Shown here: one piece after another, positions 1 to 7,654 of the stretch | Layout: every line of letters starts with the position of its first letter | Numbering within the stretch: position 1 is the first letter of the stretch | Source: an uncultured Eubacteriales bacterium | GTDB lineage: Bacteria; Bacillota; Clostridia; Lachnospirales; Lachnospiraceae | DNA length: 64,000 nt | Assembly (NCBI GenBank): GCA_900314525.1 | Contig: OMVN01000002.1 | Coordinates: 62,001-126,000, forward strand | Direction of reading: 5' to 3' | The notes under the pieces: model-generated | What the model saw: only the letters and a program-made list of their open reading frames with translations | The model's database searches: none | What the model was told of the DNA's origin: nothing | Program-made: the position numbers and the translations under genes

Positions 1-2
1 CT

Positions 3-854
3 ATTTCAGAACTTTTTGGATTTGAATTAATTACAATTCCTATGAAGGAAGATGGTCCAGATATGGATCTTGTAGAGAAATACGTAAATAATGATCCTTC
101 AGTAAAAGGAATTTGGACAGTTCCAAAATATTCTAACCCACAGGGTGTTACATATTCAGATGAAGTTGTAAAGAGATTTGCAGCATTAAAACCAGCTGCA
201 AAAGATTTCAGAATTTTCTGGGATAATGCTTATATTATTCATGACCTTTATGATGATAAAAAAGATACTTTACTTAATATTTTTGATGAATGTAAAAAGA
301 CAGGAAATGAAAATCTCGTCTATGAATTCTGTTCAACATCAAAAGTAACATTTGCAGGTGCTGGTATATCAGCTGTTGCAGCATCAGATGAAAATATAGC
401 AGCAATTAAGAAAGTAATGGGAATTCAGACTATTGGATTTGATAAGATTAATCAGATGATGCATGCAAGATACTTCAAGAATGTAGAAGGCGTATATGAA
501 CATATGAAGAAACATGCTTCACTATTAAGACCTAAATTTGAGGCTGTATTAAATATATTCAACGATGGATTAAAAGATTTAGATATCGCAACATGGACAA
601 ATCCATTAGGTGGATATTTCATTTCATTTGAAAGTATGACTGGATGTGCAAAAGCAATAGTAGATAAATGTGCTAAGGCAGGAGTAAAACTTACAGGTGC
701 AGGAGCAACTTTCCCATATAAGAAAGATCCTAATGATTCTAATATTAGAATTGCACCATCTTTCCCTACTGAAGAGGAAATGTCAGAAGCTGCAAAACTT
801 TTTGTATTATGCGTAAAAATTGTAAGTGCTGAAAAGTTATTAGAAAATATGTAG
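3..854 (+). CDS. PLP-dependent aminotransferase, 3' part (5' end outside window)
   Basis: The frame is open from the first bases of the window, so the gene starts upstream and about the last 283 codons are present. The product resembles the clostridial class I aminotransferase family Pfam labels aspartate or alanine-glyoxylate aminotransferase. Visible features are PKYSNPQGVTYS, typical of the substrate/PLP pocket, WDNAY for the cofactor-ring Asp-Tyr region, and STSKVTF, whose Lys codon at 342-344 should form the Schiff base. The C-terminal small domain contains NIRIAPSFPT. proC follows 18 bases later, probably in the same transcript. The exact amino-acid substrate cannot be told from the sequence. 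Confidence 0.88.
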   Translation: MSELFGFELITIPMKEDGPDMDLVEKYVNNDPSVKGIWTVPKYSNPQGVTYSDEVVKRFAALKPAAKDFRIFWDNAYIIHDLYDDKKDTLLNIFDECKKTGNENLVYEFCSTSKVTFAGAGISAVAASDENIAAIKKVMGIQTIGFDKINQMMHARYFKNVEGVYEHMKKHASLLRPKFEAVLNIFNDGLKDLDIATWTNPLGGYFISFESMTGCAKAIVDKCAKAGVKLTGAGATFPYKKDPNDSNIRIAPSFPTEEEMSEAAKLFVLCVKIVSAEKLLENM

Positions 855-872
855 AAAGAAGGGGAGATACAT

Positions 873-1664
873 ATGAAAATTGGTTTTATTGGTATGGGTA
901 ACATGGGATATGCCATGTTAAAAGGAATTTTAAATGTAGTAAAGAGCACAGATGTTATTTTTTCAGAACCTAACAAAGAAAGAGCTGTCGATATCACAAG
1001 ACAGACAGGTGTTGAATCAGTTGATTCAAATGCAGAGTGTGCAAACAATGTAAAATATATTATTCTTGCAGTAAAACCACAGTTTTACCCACAAGTTTTG
1101 AAAAATATTGAGAACGTAGTCAGAAACGATCAGGTTATTATCTCCATTGCACCAGGTATCACAATGGATTATCTAAAGAAAACCTTAGGAATTGATAAGA
1201 GATTTGTAAGAGTAATGCCTAATACACCTGCACTTATTGGATGTGGAATGACAGGTGTATGCTTCGACGATAATGATTTTGATTATGAAGAAAAAGAAGT
1301 TATTGATATGATATTTACTTCTTTTGGAAGATACAGAAGAGTCGATGAGAGACTTATGAGTGCTGTTACCTGTGCTAGTGGAAGTTCCCCTGCATATGTA
1401 TATATGTTTATTGAAGCACTTGCTGATTCAGCAGTTAAATATGGTATGCCTAGAGATATGGCATATGAAATGGTAGCACAGACGGTAATGGGTTCCGCTA
1501 AGATGGTATTAGAAACTAAGGAACATCCTGGAAAATTAAAGGATAATGTATGTTCTCCAGCAGGAACTACAATTGCTGGTGTATCTGCATTAGAGGAATT
1601 TGGATTCAGAAATGCTATTATTAAAGCAACAGACGAATGCTATAAAAAGTGTGAAGGATTATAA
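873..1664 (+). CDS. proC: pyrroline-5-carboxylate reductase
   Basis: Cytosolic last step of proline synthesis: NAD(P)H-dependent reduction of pyrroline-5-carboxylate to proline. The 263-aa protein has the normal family length. The N-terminal Rossmann motif FIGMGNMG lies at about residues 5-12, and the C-terminal family signature with ASGSSPAYVYMFIEALAD at about 170-187 forms the dimer and substrate region. An AAGGGGAG Shine-Dalgarno sequence sits just upstream of the ATG. It lies between an aminotransferase gene and a Nudix hydrolase gene, with short gaps that suggest co-transcription. No proA or proB is visible here. Confidence 0.96.
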   Translation: MKIGFIGMGNMGYAMLKGILNVVKSTDVIFSEPNKERAVDITRQTGVESVDSNAECANNVKYIILAVKPQFYPQVLKNIENVVRNDQVIISIAPGITMDYLKKTLGIDKRFVRVMPNTPALIGCGMTGVCFDDNDFDYEEKEVIDMIFTSFGRYRRVDERLMSAVTCASGSSPAYVYMFIEALADSAVKYGMPRDMAYEMVAQTVMGSAKMVLETKEHPGKLKDNVCSPAGTTIAGVSALEEFGFRNAIIKATDECYKKCEGL

Positions 1665-1678
1665 AACAGGCGATTGTT

Positions 1679-2212
1679 ATGGATAAATTTGATAGACTTG
1701 ATAGAAAATTAGTTCATAAAGGCACAATTATTAATATGTATGAAGATACAGTCAGGGTATCTAACGGAAATGTTGTACACTGGGATTTTATAGGACATAA
1801 TGGTGCAGCTGCGGTTATTCCTGTTACTAAAGATGGTAAAATTGTTCTTGTAAAACAGTGGAGAAATGCTCTTGACAGATTTACATATGAAATTCCTGCA
1901 GGGGGATTAAATCCAGGGGAAAAAATGATAGATGCTGCAGCCAGGGAATTAGAAGAGGAAACCGGTTACAAGTCATCAGATTTGGAACTTCTTATCTCTC
2001 TTAGAACTACAGTAGCATTTTGCAATGAAAAGATAGAAGTTTACATTGCGAGAGAACTTGAAAAGGCTGAACAGAATCTGGATGAAGATGAAGAAATAGA
2101 AGTTTATGAATTTGAAATTAAAGAACTTCTTGATATGATAAAAAGCTGTGAGATAGAGGATTCAAAAACGGTTTCCGCGATCCTTGCATATTATTCGTTT
2201 TTTGTTAAATAG
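1679..2212 (+). CDS. nudF: Nudix hydrolase, ADP-ribose pyrophosphatase type
   Basis: Predicted cytosolic ADP-ribose pyrophosphatase that hydrolyses ADP-ribose and related nucleoside diphosphate sugars. The Nudix box is complete: GGLNPGEKMIDAAARELEEE followed by TG gives the G-x5-E-x7-RE-L-x-EE-x-G pattern at about residues 80-101. The 177-aa length fits NudF/YqkG. In Bacillus subtilis nudF lies near spoIIM and xerD, and the same order is seen here, which supports the symbol. Substrate specificity within the Nudix family is inferred from context and is less certain than the fold. Confidence 0.88.
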   Translation: MDKFDRLDRKLVHKGTIINMYEDTVRVSNGNVVHWDFIGHNGAAAVIPVTKDGKIVLVKQWRNALDRFTYEIPAGGLNPGEKMIDAAARELEEETGYKSSDLELLISLRTTVAFCNEKIEVYIARELEKAEQNLDEDEEIEVYEFEIKELLDMIKSCEIEDSKTVSAILAYYSFFVK

Positions 2213-2214
2213 GA

Positions 2215-2241
2215 CATATTTATTATTTTAAAACATATAAT
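2215..2241 (+). promoter_or_regulatory. possible sigma-E-type sporulation promoter of spoIIM
   Basis: CATATT at 2215-2220 and CATATAAT at 2234-2241 are separated by 13 bases. This resembles the Bacillus mother-cell sigma-E consensus (ATATT, then CATACAAT about 13-15 bases later). In Bacillus spoIIM is sigma-E dependent. The region is very AT-rich, so chance similarity is possible. Confidence 0.4.
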
Positions 2242-2268
2242 CATATATAACTAAATGGGAGGTTATAT

Positions 2269-2799
2269 ATGATTGTGTTGTCTAATAGGGATTTTTTTTC
2301 TGTTGTGAACAGATATAAACTGGGATATTTAATTGCTCTGATATGCGGTATAGTATTTGGAACAGGGGTATTTAATATTATTTCTGATTCTGAAAAATTA
2401 AAGCTTATTATATATTCTGATTACATTGTAAATAAAAGAAATGTGTATGAAATAAACAGATTATCACTTTTTGCATACGTATTTAAAGAGCGGGGAAGAG
2501 AACTGATAATTCTCCTTATTTGCGGACTAACAGGGTATAGACGTGCATTCTACAATATTTATATATTCTATCTTGGATTTAAGAGTTCTATGATAGTTTC
2601 ACTTTTGACGGCATCTGTTAGCATGGCGCATATATTTAGATTTATCTTATTAAGTACGCCACAGCTTATAGTGTACATAATTATGATATATTATGTTGTG
2701 GATTTGGAGAGAGAGAAGAAGAATTTAATAATAATATTTGTATTACTAATAATAAGTACTTTGCTGGAAACCTACATTAATCCATATTTTCCAGGATGA
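2269..2799 (+). CDS. spoIIM: stage II sporulation protein M-like membrane protein
   Basis: A 176-aa multi-pass membrane protein resembling SpoIIM, the mother-cell scaffold of the DMP (SpoIID-SpoIIM-SpoIIP) peptidoglycan-degrading complex needed for engulfment. An N-terminal hydrophobic segment is at about residues 18-38, followed by an extracytoplasmic loop (about 40-75) and several C-terminal hydrophobic segments from about residue 78 onward. Sequence motifs are weak, so the call rests on membrane topology, length and synteny: nudF-spoIIM-xerD is also the order in Bacillus. The start has a clear GGGAGG Shine-Dalgarno sequence. Confidence 0.75.
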   Translation: MIVLSNRDFFSVVNRYKLGYLIALICGIVFGTGVFNIISDSEKLKLIIYSDYIVNKRNVYEINRLSLFAYVFKERGRELIILLICGLTGYRRAFYNIYIFYLGFKSSMIVSLLTASVSMAHIFRFILLSTPQLIVYIIMIYYVVDLEREKKNLIIIFVLLIISTLLETYINPYFPG

Positions 2800-2829
2800 A
2801 TGAATTACAAAAGTGTAAAGAGGTAAAAA

Positions 2830-3693
2830 ATGATGGATGAAAATATTGAGAAATTTATCTCGTTTATGAAAGATATAAAGAATGTTTCGGATAATACTGC
2901 AATTTCATATAAGAGAGATCTCACAAAAATGAAAGATTATTTTATGACTTTGGGAATTGACAGAGAGAATAAAATAAATGAGACAAATTTGAATAGTTAT
3001 ATATTATGGCTGGAGAAAAATGGATGCGCATCATCTACGGTATCAAGAGCTATTTCATCCATGAAAGCGTATTTTTATTTTCTCTTACAAAATGGAGATG
3101 TGGTGCATGATCCTGCAATGCTGGTGAAGAATCCTGTAATAGAGAAAAAAGCGCCAAAGACGCTTACAATAAATCAGCTTGAAAAACTTCTGAATGCTCC
3201 AGCCTGTAGTAACTCAAAGGAAATAAGGGATAAGGCAATGCTTGAACTTATGTGTTCAACTGGAATAAGAGTATCAGAGATAATAAACCTCACACTAGAT
3301 AATACTAATCTGAATCTCTCGTACATTATTGTTACTAATGGAAAGTCAAAGGAGAGAATTATTCCATTTAGTGAATCCTGCAAGATAGCAATTGAAAACT
3401 ATCTAATGTCATCAAGAGGTGAATTGTTAAAAGAAAAAGAAAGCAATTTACTTTTTGTTAATTGTCAAGGAAAAGCAATGAGCAGACAGGGCTTTTGGAA
3501 AATACTAAAAGGATATGGTGAACTGGCGGGTATAACAGAGGATATAACACCTCACACGTTAAGACACTCATTTGCGGTAAATATGATTGGAAGTGGTGCA
3601 AATATGAATGCGTTACAGGAAATACTGGGACATAGCACCGTGACAACAACACAGGCATATGCAAATTTGAAAAAAAAAAGAACTAGAAAATAA
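2830..3693 (+). CDS. xerD: site-specific tyrosine recombinase XerD
   Basis: Chromosome-dimer resolvase acting with a partner at dif during segregation. The 287-aa protein has an N-terminal SAM-like core-binding domain (about 5-85) and a catalytic domain (about 105-285). The catalytic residues are visible: Arg in STGIRVSEI, His and Arg in HTLRHSF, His in LGHSTV and the nucleophile Tyr in TQAYANL. Two Met codons sit side by side at the start, and AGAGGT five bases upstream favours the first. The position after spoIIM matches Bacillus synteny, which argues for the housekeeping recombinase rather than a phage integrase. No att site or phage gene is nearby. Confidence 0.92.
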   Translation: MMDENIEKFISFMKDIKNVSDNTAISYKRDLTKMKDYFMTLGIDRENKINETNLNSYILWLEKNGCASSTVSRAISSMKAYFYFLLQNGDVVHDPAMLVKNPVIEKKAPKTLTINQLEKLLNAPACSNSKEIRDKAMLELMCSTGIRVSEIINLTLDNTNLNLSYIIVTNGKSKERIIPFSESCKIAIENYLMSSRGELLKEKESNLLFVNCQGKAMSRQGFWKILKGYGELAGITEDITPHTLRHSFAVNMIGSGANMNALQEILGHSTVTTTQAYANLKKKRTRK

Positions 3694-3694
3694 T

Positions 3695-3742
3695 AAAAAG
3701 TGTTTATGTAATGTCGTTTAGACATATACACAAACACTTTTT
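3695..3742. terminator. bidirectional terminator between xerD and the DAHP synthase gene
   Basis: Arms AAAAAGTGTTT (3695-3705) and AAACACTTTTT (3732-3742) are exactly complementary. A nested ATGTC/GACAT stem lies at 3711-3715/3721-3725. Poly-A and poly-T at the two ends suit termination of both convergent genes. Confidence 0.85.
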
Positions 3743-3764
3743 GTTATTATTTTTGAAATATATA

Positions 3765-4793
3765 TTAGAGTAAATTAGCAATATCTAAAATTAATTTCTC
3801 TGTTTCGTTCCATCCAAGACAAGGATCTGTAATAGATTTTCCATAAACGTGTTCGGAAACTTTCTGACAACCATTCTCAATATAACTTTCAATCATAAGT
3901 CCCTTTACAAACTTATTGATATCCTCACTGTGTCTCTTGCTATGAAGGACTTCTTTAGATATTCGTATCTGTTCTAAATACTGTTTGCCGGAATTTGAGT
4001 GATTACAGTCAATTATTACAGCTTGATTAGCAAGTTCAAGTTTAGAATACATATTATATAATCTTATTAAATCTTCGTAATGGTAATTAGGAATGTACTG
4101 ACCATGTTTGTTTACAGCACCTCTCAGTATTGTGTGTGCAAGTTCGTTTCCACTGGTTTTTACCTCATATCCCCTATATATGAAAGTATGACCTGACTGT
4201 GCAGCAACGACAGAATTTAACATTACAGATAAATCCCCACTGGTTGGATTTTTCATTCCAGCAGGAATATCCATTCCACTTACTGTAAGTCTGTGCTGCT
4301 GATCTTCCACGGATCTTGCACCTATAGCTACATAGGATAATATATCTGAGAAATAAGTATAATTCTCAGGATATAACATCTCGTCAGCAGCTGTGAGGCC
4401 TGTTTCTTTTAAAGAACGAATGTGCATTTTTCTTATTGCCTGGAGTCCAGCAACTAAATCAGGCTTTTTTTCAGGATCAGGCTGGTGTAACATACCTTTA
4501 TAACCCATACCAGTTGTTCTGGGTTTGTTGGTGTATATACGTGGTATAACAAGAATTTTATCTGATACTTTTTCCTGTATACGGCTAAGACGAGAGATGT
4601 AGTCTATGACGGCATCTTCGTGGTCTGCAGAGCATGGTCCTATAATAAGGAGAAATTTATCAGATTCACCAGTAAAGACCTTTTTAATTTCATCATCCCT
4701 CTCAGATTTTAATTTAGCAAGATCATCAGACAGTGGAAAATCTTTTTTAAGTTCATCGGGTGTTGGCATCTTTGATAAAAAATCAAAACTCAT
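3765..4793 (-). CDS. aroF: 3-deoxy-7-phosphoheptulonate (DAHP) synthase, type I
   Basis: First committed step of the shikimate pathway: condensation of phosphoenolpyruvate and erythrose-4-phosphate to DAHP in the cytosol. The 342-aa length is typical of AroF/AroG/AroH (COG0722). Family motifs include IIGPCSADHEDAV near residue 48, PRIYTNKPRTTGMGYKGM at about 84-101, GARSVEDQQHR and IPAGMKNPTSGD. An ATG 66 bases upstream is possible, but this start is preferred because AAGAGG lies nine bases before it. No chorismate mutase domain is fused. Feedback specificity (Phe, Tyr or Trp) cannot be assigned. It is monocistronic and divergent from deoB. Confidence 0.93.
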   Translation of the reverse strand: MSFDFLSKMPTPDELKKDFPLSDDLAKLKSERDDEIKKVFTGESDKFLLIIGPCSADHEDAVIDYISRLSRIQEKVSDKILVIPRIYTNKPRTTGMGYKGMLHQPDPEKKPDLVAGLQAIRKMHIRSLKETGLTAADEMLYPENYTYFSDILSYVAIGARSVEDQQHRLTVSGMDIPAGMKNPTSGDLSVMLNSVVAAQSGHTFIYRGYEVKTSGNELAHTILRGAVNKHGQYIPNYHYEDLIRLYNMYSKLELANQAVIIDCNHSNSGKQYLEQIRISKEVLHSKRHSEDINKFVKGLMIESYIENGCQKVSEHVYGKSITDPCLGWNETEKLILDIANLL

Positions 4794-4928
4794 CTGGCAT
4801 GTCCTCTTTTCTTTAGAATATTTGCAAAATATTATAATATATAATATGGTCAAAAACAATATAATTAATCATATATACATTGCAATTATTATAGATTTTC
4901 AGAATTATTTAGTGAGATTGAAAACTAA

Positions 4929-4957
4929 TTGAACATTATTATATCAAAATGTATAAT
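4929..4957 (+). promoter_or_regulatory. sigma-A promoter of deoB-pdp
   Basis: TTGAAC (4929-4934) and TATAAT (4952-4957) are separated by exactly 17 bases, about 50 bases upstream of the deoB start. Confidence 0.75.
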
Positions 4958-4973
4958 TGATATATAAAGGTTA

Positions 4974-4985
4974 GTACTTAAGTAC
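4974..4985. promoter_or_regulatory. 12-bp palindrome, candidate operator of deoB-pdp
   Basis: GTACTTAAGTAC is a perfect palindrome starting about 17 bases after the -10 hexamer, a position where a bound repressor would block transcription. The regulator is unknown. A nucleoside-responsive DeoR-type protein is only a guess. Confidence 0.35.
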
Positions 4986-5008
4986 AGACAAAATAAGGAG
5001 GCGTTTTT

Positions 5009-6193
5009 ATGGGTAAAATAAACAGGGTGATTTGGATAGTACTAGACAGCGCAGGTATTGGGGCAGCAAAAGACGCAGATAAATTTGACGATGAAGGCAC
5101 AAATACAATTGGTCATGTGTCAGAAAAAAATAATGGACTTAATATTCCTAATATGACTAAATTGGGAATTGGAAATATTGATGGTGTAGTCAATCTTGAA
5201 AAGTGCGAAGCTCCAATTGGATGTTATGGAAGAATGGCGGAGAAGTCTAATGGTAAGGATACAACCATTGGACATTGGGAAATGATGGGAATTTATTCTG
5301 AAAAAAGATTTCCAACTTATCCCAACGGTTTTAATAAAGAAATTATAGATAGATTTATAAAGGAGGCAAATTTACCGGGAATACTTGGTAATAAAGTTGC
5401 TTCGGGAACGGAAATATTAAAAGAATTAGGTGATGAGCATATAAAAACACACAAGCCAATAATTTATACTTCAGCAGACAGTGTGTTTCAGATTGCATGT
5501 CATGAAGAAGTATATCCACCAGAAAAATTATACGAAATTTGTAAAATAGCAAGAGGAATTCTAAGGGGTGAAGACGAGGTGGCAAGAGTTATTGCCAGAC
5601 CATTTATAGGTAAAAATGCTGTGGAGGGTTTTACCCGTACTTCTAACAGAAGGGATTTCTCTAAACTTCCTTCTGAAGATAATCTTATGGTTTATTTGAA
5701 AAAAAGCGGAATAGAGGTTGCATGTGTAGGAAAAATCGAAGATATTTTTGCGGGAGTGGGAGTTACTAAGAGTGTACACACAAGAGATAATATGGATGGA
5801 GTAGATAAAACAATTGATTATATGAAAGAAGTGGACAAAGGTTTTATTTTTACTAATCTGGTAGAATTTGATTCAAAGTGGGGACACAGAAACGATTATG
5901 TTGGTTATGCAAAGGGATTAGAAGTTTTTGATAAGAGGCTTCCAGAAATTATGGATTCAATGGAAGATGACGATCTTCTTATTATTGATGCAGACCATGG
6001 ATGTGATCCTACTACAAAAGGAACTGATCACACAAGGGAAAATGTTCCATTACTGGTCTATGGAAAACAGATAAAGAAGAATGTAAATCTTCATATCAGA
6101 GATACATTTGCGGATGCAGGTCAGACTGTAGCAGAAATTTTTGGCGTAAAAAAACTAAATATTGGAGAGAGTTTTCTTAAGGAAATACTTTGA
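5009..6193 (+). CDS. deoB: phosphopentomutase
   Basis: Interconverts (deoxy)ribose-1-phosphate and (deoxy)ribose-5-phosphate, linking nucleoside phosphorolysis to central carbon metabolism. The 394-aa protein is a Mn-dependent member of the alkaline phosphatase superfamily. The N-terminal metal site is in WIVLDSAGIGAAKDADKFDD, followed by GTNTIGHV, KDTTIGHWEMMG, the DADHGCDPTTKGTDHTREN metal ligands near residues 325-343 and VPLLVYG. Its own promoter and a candidate operator lie upstream, and pdp follows 21 bases later. Together they salvage carbon from nucleosides. The same deoB-pdp order between xerD and dacF occurs in Bacillus. Confidence 0.97.
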   Translation: MGKINRVIWIVLDSAGIGAAKDADKFDDEGTNTIGHVSEKNNGLNIPNMTKLGIGNIDGVVNLEKCEAPIGCYGRMAEKSNGKDTTIGHWEMMGIYSEKRFPTYPNGFNKEIIDRFIKEANLPGILGNKVASGTEILKELGDEHIKTHKPIIYTSADSVFQIACHEEVYPPEKLYEICKIARGILRGEDEVARVIARPFIGKNAVEGFTRTSNRRDFSKLPSEDNLMVYLKKSGIEVACVGKIEDIFAGVGVTKSVHTRDNMDGVDKTIDYMKEVDKGFIFTNLVEFDSKWGHRNDYVGYAKGLEVFDKRLPEIMDSMEDDDLLIIDADHGCDPTTKGTDHTRENVPLLVYGKQIKKNVNLHIRDTFADAGQTVAEIFGVKKLNIGESFLKEIL

Positions 6194-6214
6194 TTATGCG
6201 AGGAGGGATGCACC

Positions 6215-7546
6215 ATGAGAATGTATGATATTATACTGAAAAAAAGAAATGGAGAGGTGCTTTCAAAACAGGAAATTGAATTTGTAGTAAATGGATATGT
6301 AAATGGTGAAATACCAGATTATCAGGTTTCAGCTTTACTTATGGCAATATATTTCAAAAAAATGAATGAAGAAGAGACATTAAATCTTACAATGGCAATG
6401 GCACACAGTGGAGAAATGCTTGATCTTTCAGGAATAAGTGGCAAAAAAATAGATAAGCACAGTACAGGAGGTGTTGGAGATAAGACAACACTTATTGTTG
6501 CTCCGATAGCTGCATCGCTGGGGGTTAAAGTGGCAAAGATGTCAGGTAGAGGATTAGGACATACAGGTGGAACTATTGATAAACTAGAGAGTATAGAAGG
6601 ATTTAAGACGGTAATGTCGGATGAGGAATTTATCAGACATGTTAATGATATTAATATAGCCCTTGTGAGTCAGACTAAAAATCTCGCACCTGCAGATAAA
6701 CTCCTGTATGCATTGAGAGATGTAACAGCAACGGTTGATAATTTGTCGTTAATTGCCAGCAGTATTATGAGTAAAAAACTGGCATCAGGTGCAGACGGCA
6801 TTGTACTGGATGTAAAGACTGGTAATGGTGCACTGATGACTGACGAACAGGATTCAATAGAACTGGCAAAAACTATGGTGAAAATAGGTGAGGGCGCAGG
6901 AAGAAATGTTGTAGCACTGGTTACAGATATGGATGAACCATTAGGATTTGCAGTTGGCAATGCTTTAGAGGTGGAAGAAGCAATAGAGACCTTGAAGGGA
7001 AGAGGTCCACAAGATCTTACTAATCTATGTGTATATCTGGCAGCGTATATGGTTATGTTAAATGATGGCAATTTGTCTTTTGATAAGGCAGTTAAAATGG
7101 CAAAGGATGCGCTTTATACCGGCAGAGCTCTTGCAAAATTTAGGGAATTTATTATTGCACAGGGTGGAGATGACAATATTATCAATGATACATCTTTAAT
7201 AAAAAAAGGAAGAATTGAATGTGATGTTAAATCAGAACACGTTGGATATATAAAACGAATTGACACCAGAAAAATTGGATCTACATTAATGACGTTAGGT
7301 GGAGGAAGAGAAAAGAAAGAAGACGGAATTGATTATGGAGTTGGCATTATTGTTCAGAGAAAAATAGGAGATTATGTTAATAAGGGAGATATTATTGCAA
7401 GAATATATGGAAATAATGAGGCTAGTATAGCTGCTGCAAAGAAAAATATAATAGAATCTATAGAATTTTCAGATTCTGAGGTTAGTAAAAAACAGTTAAT
7501 AAAATACATAATAACAAAAGATAAAATAATAAAAAAATTAAATTGA
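6215..7546 (+). CDS. pdp: pyrimidine-nucleoside phosphorylase
   Basis: Phosphorolysis of uridine, deoxyuridine and thymidine, yielding the pentose-1-phosphates that DeoB isomerises. The 443-aa protein has family length. Motifs are KIDKHSTGGVGDKTTLI at about residues 78-94 (phosphate binding), KMSGRGLGHTGGTIDKLES at about 107-125, and SQTKNLAPADKLLYALRD, which carries the family signature. A GGAGGG Shine-Dalgarno sequence lies upstream. Thymidine phosphorylase (deoA) is the close alternative. The low-GC Gram-positive context favours the broad-specificity Pdp. Confidence 0.95.
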   Translation: MRMYDIILKKRNGEVLSKQEIEFVVNGYVNGEIPDYQVSALLMAIYFKKMNEEETLNLTMAMAHSGEMLDLSGISGKKIDKHSTGGVGDKTTLIVAPIAASLGVKVAKMSGRGLGHTGGTIDKLESIEGFKTVMSDEEFIRHVNDINIALVSQTKNLAPADKLLYALRDVTATVDNLSLIASSIMSKKLASGADGIVLDVKTGNGALMTDEQDSIELAKTMVKIGEGAGRNVVALVTDMDEPLGFAVGNALEVEEAIETLKGRGPQDLTNLCVYLAAYMVMLNDGNLSFDKAVKMAKDALYTGRALAKFREFIIAQGGDDNIINDTSLIKKGRIECDVKSEHVGYIKRIDTRKIGSTLMTLGGGREKKEDGIDYGVGIIVQRKIGDYVNKGDIIARIYGNNEASIAAAKKNIIESIEFSDSEVSKKQLIKYIITKDKIIKKLN

Positions 7547-7599
7547 GTTTATAGACATACATTTTTAAATATGTTAAACTGAGTCGTGACTTTTATAGT

Positions 7600-7628
7600 T
7601 TGACCCTCGTTAATTGAGGTCGTAAAAT
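7600..7628 (+). promoter_or_regulatory. sigma-A promoter of the LTA-synthase-like gene
   Basis: TTGACC (7600-7605) and TAAAAT (7623-7628) have a 17-base spacer. Short complementary arms (GACCCTC and GAGGTC) lie in the -35/spacer region, which could be a protein-binding half-site pair. Confidence 0.6.
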
Positions 7629-7654
7629 GTCAGTGAAAGGACTTAGTTAACAAA

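Noticed and set aside
452-1048. A 198-aa reverse open frame opposite the aminotransferase and proC genes
   Set aside because: It is a shadow of two well-supported forward genes with no homology or ribosome site.
4606-4932. A forward frame opposite the DAHP synthase N-terminus
   Set aside because: It lies on the other strand of a convincing aroF gene and runs through the promoter region.
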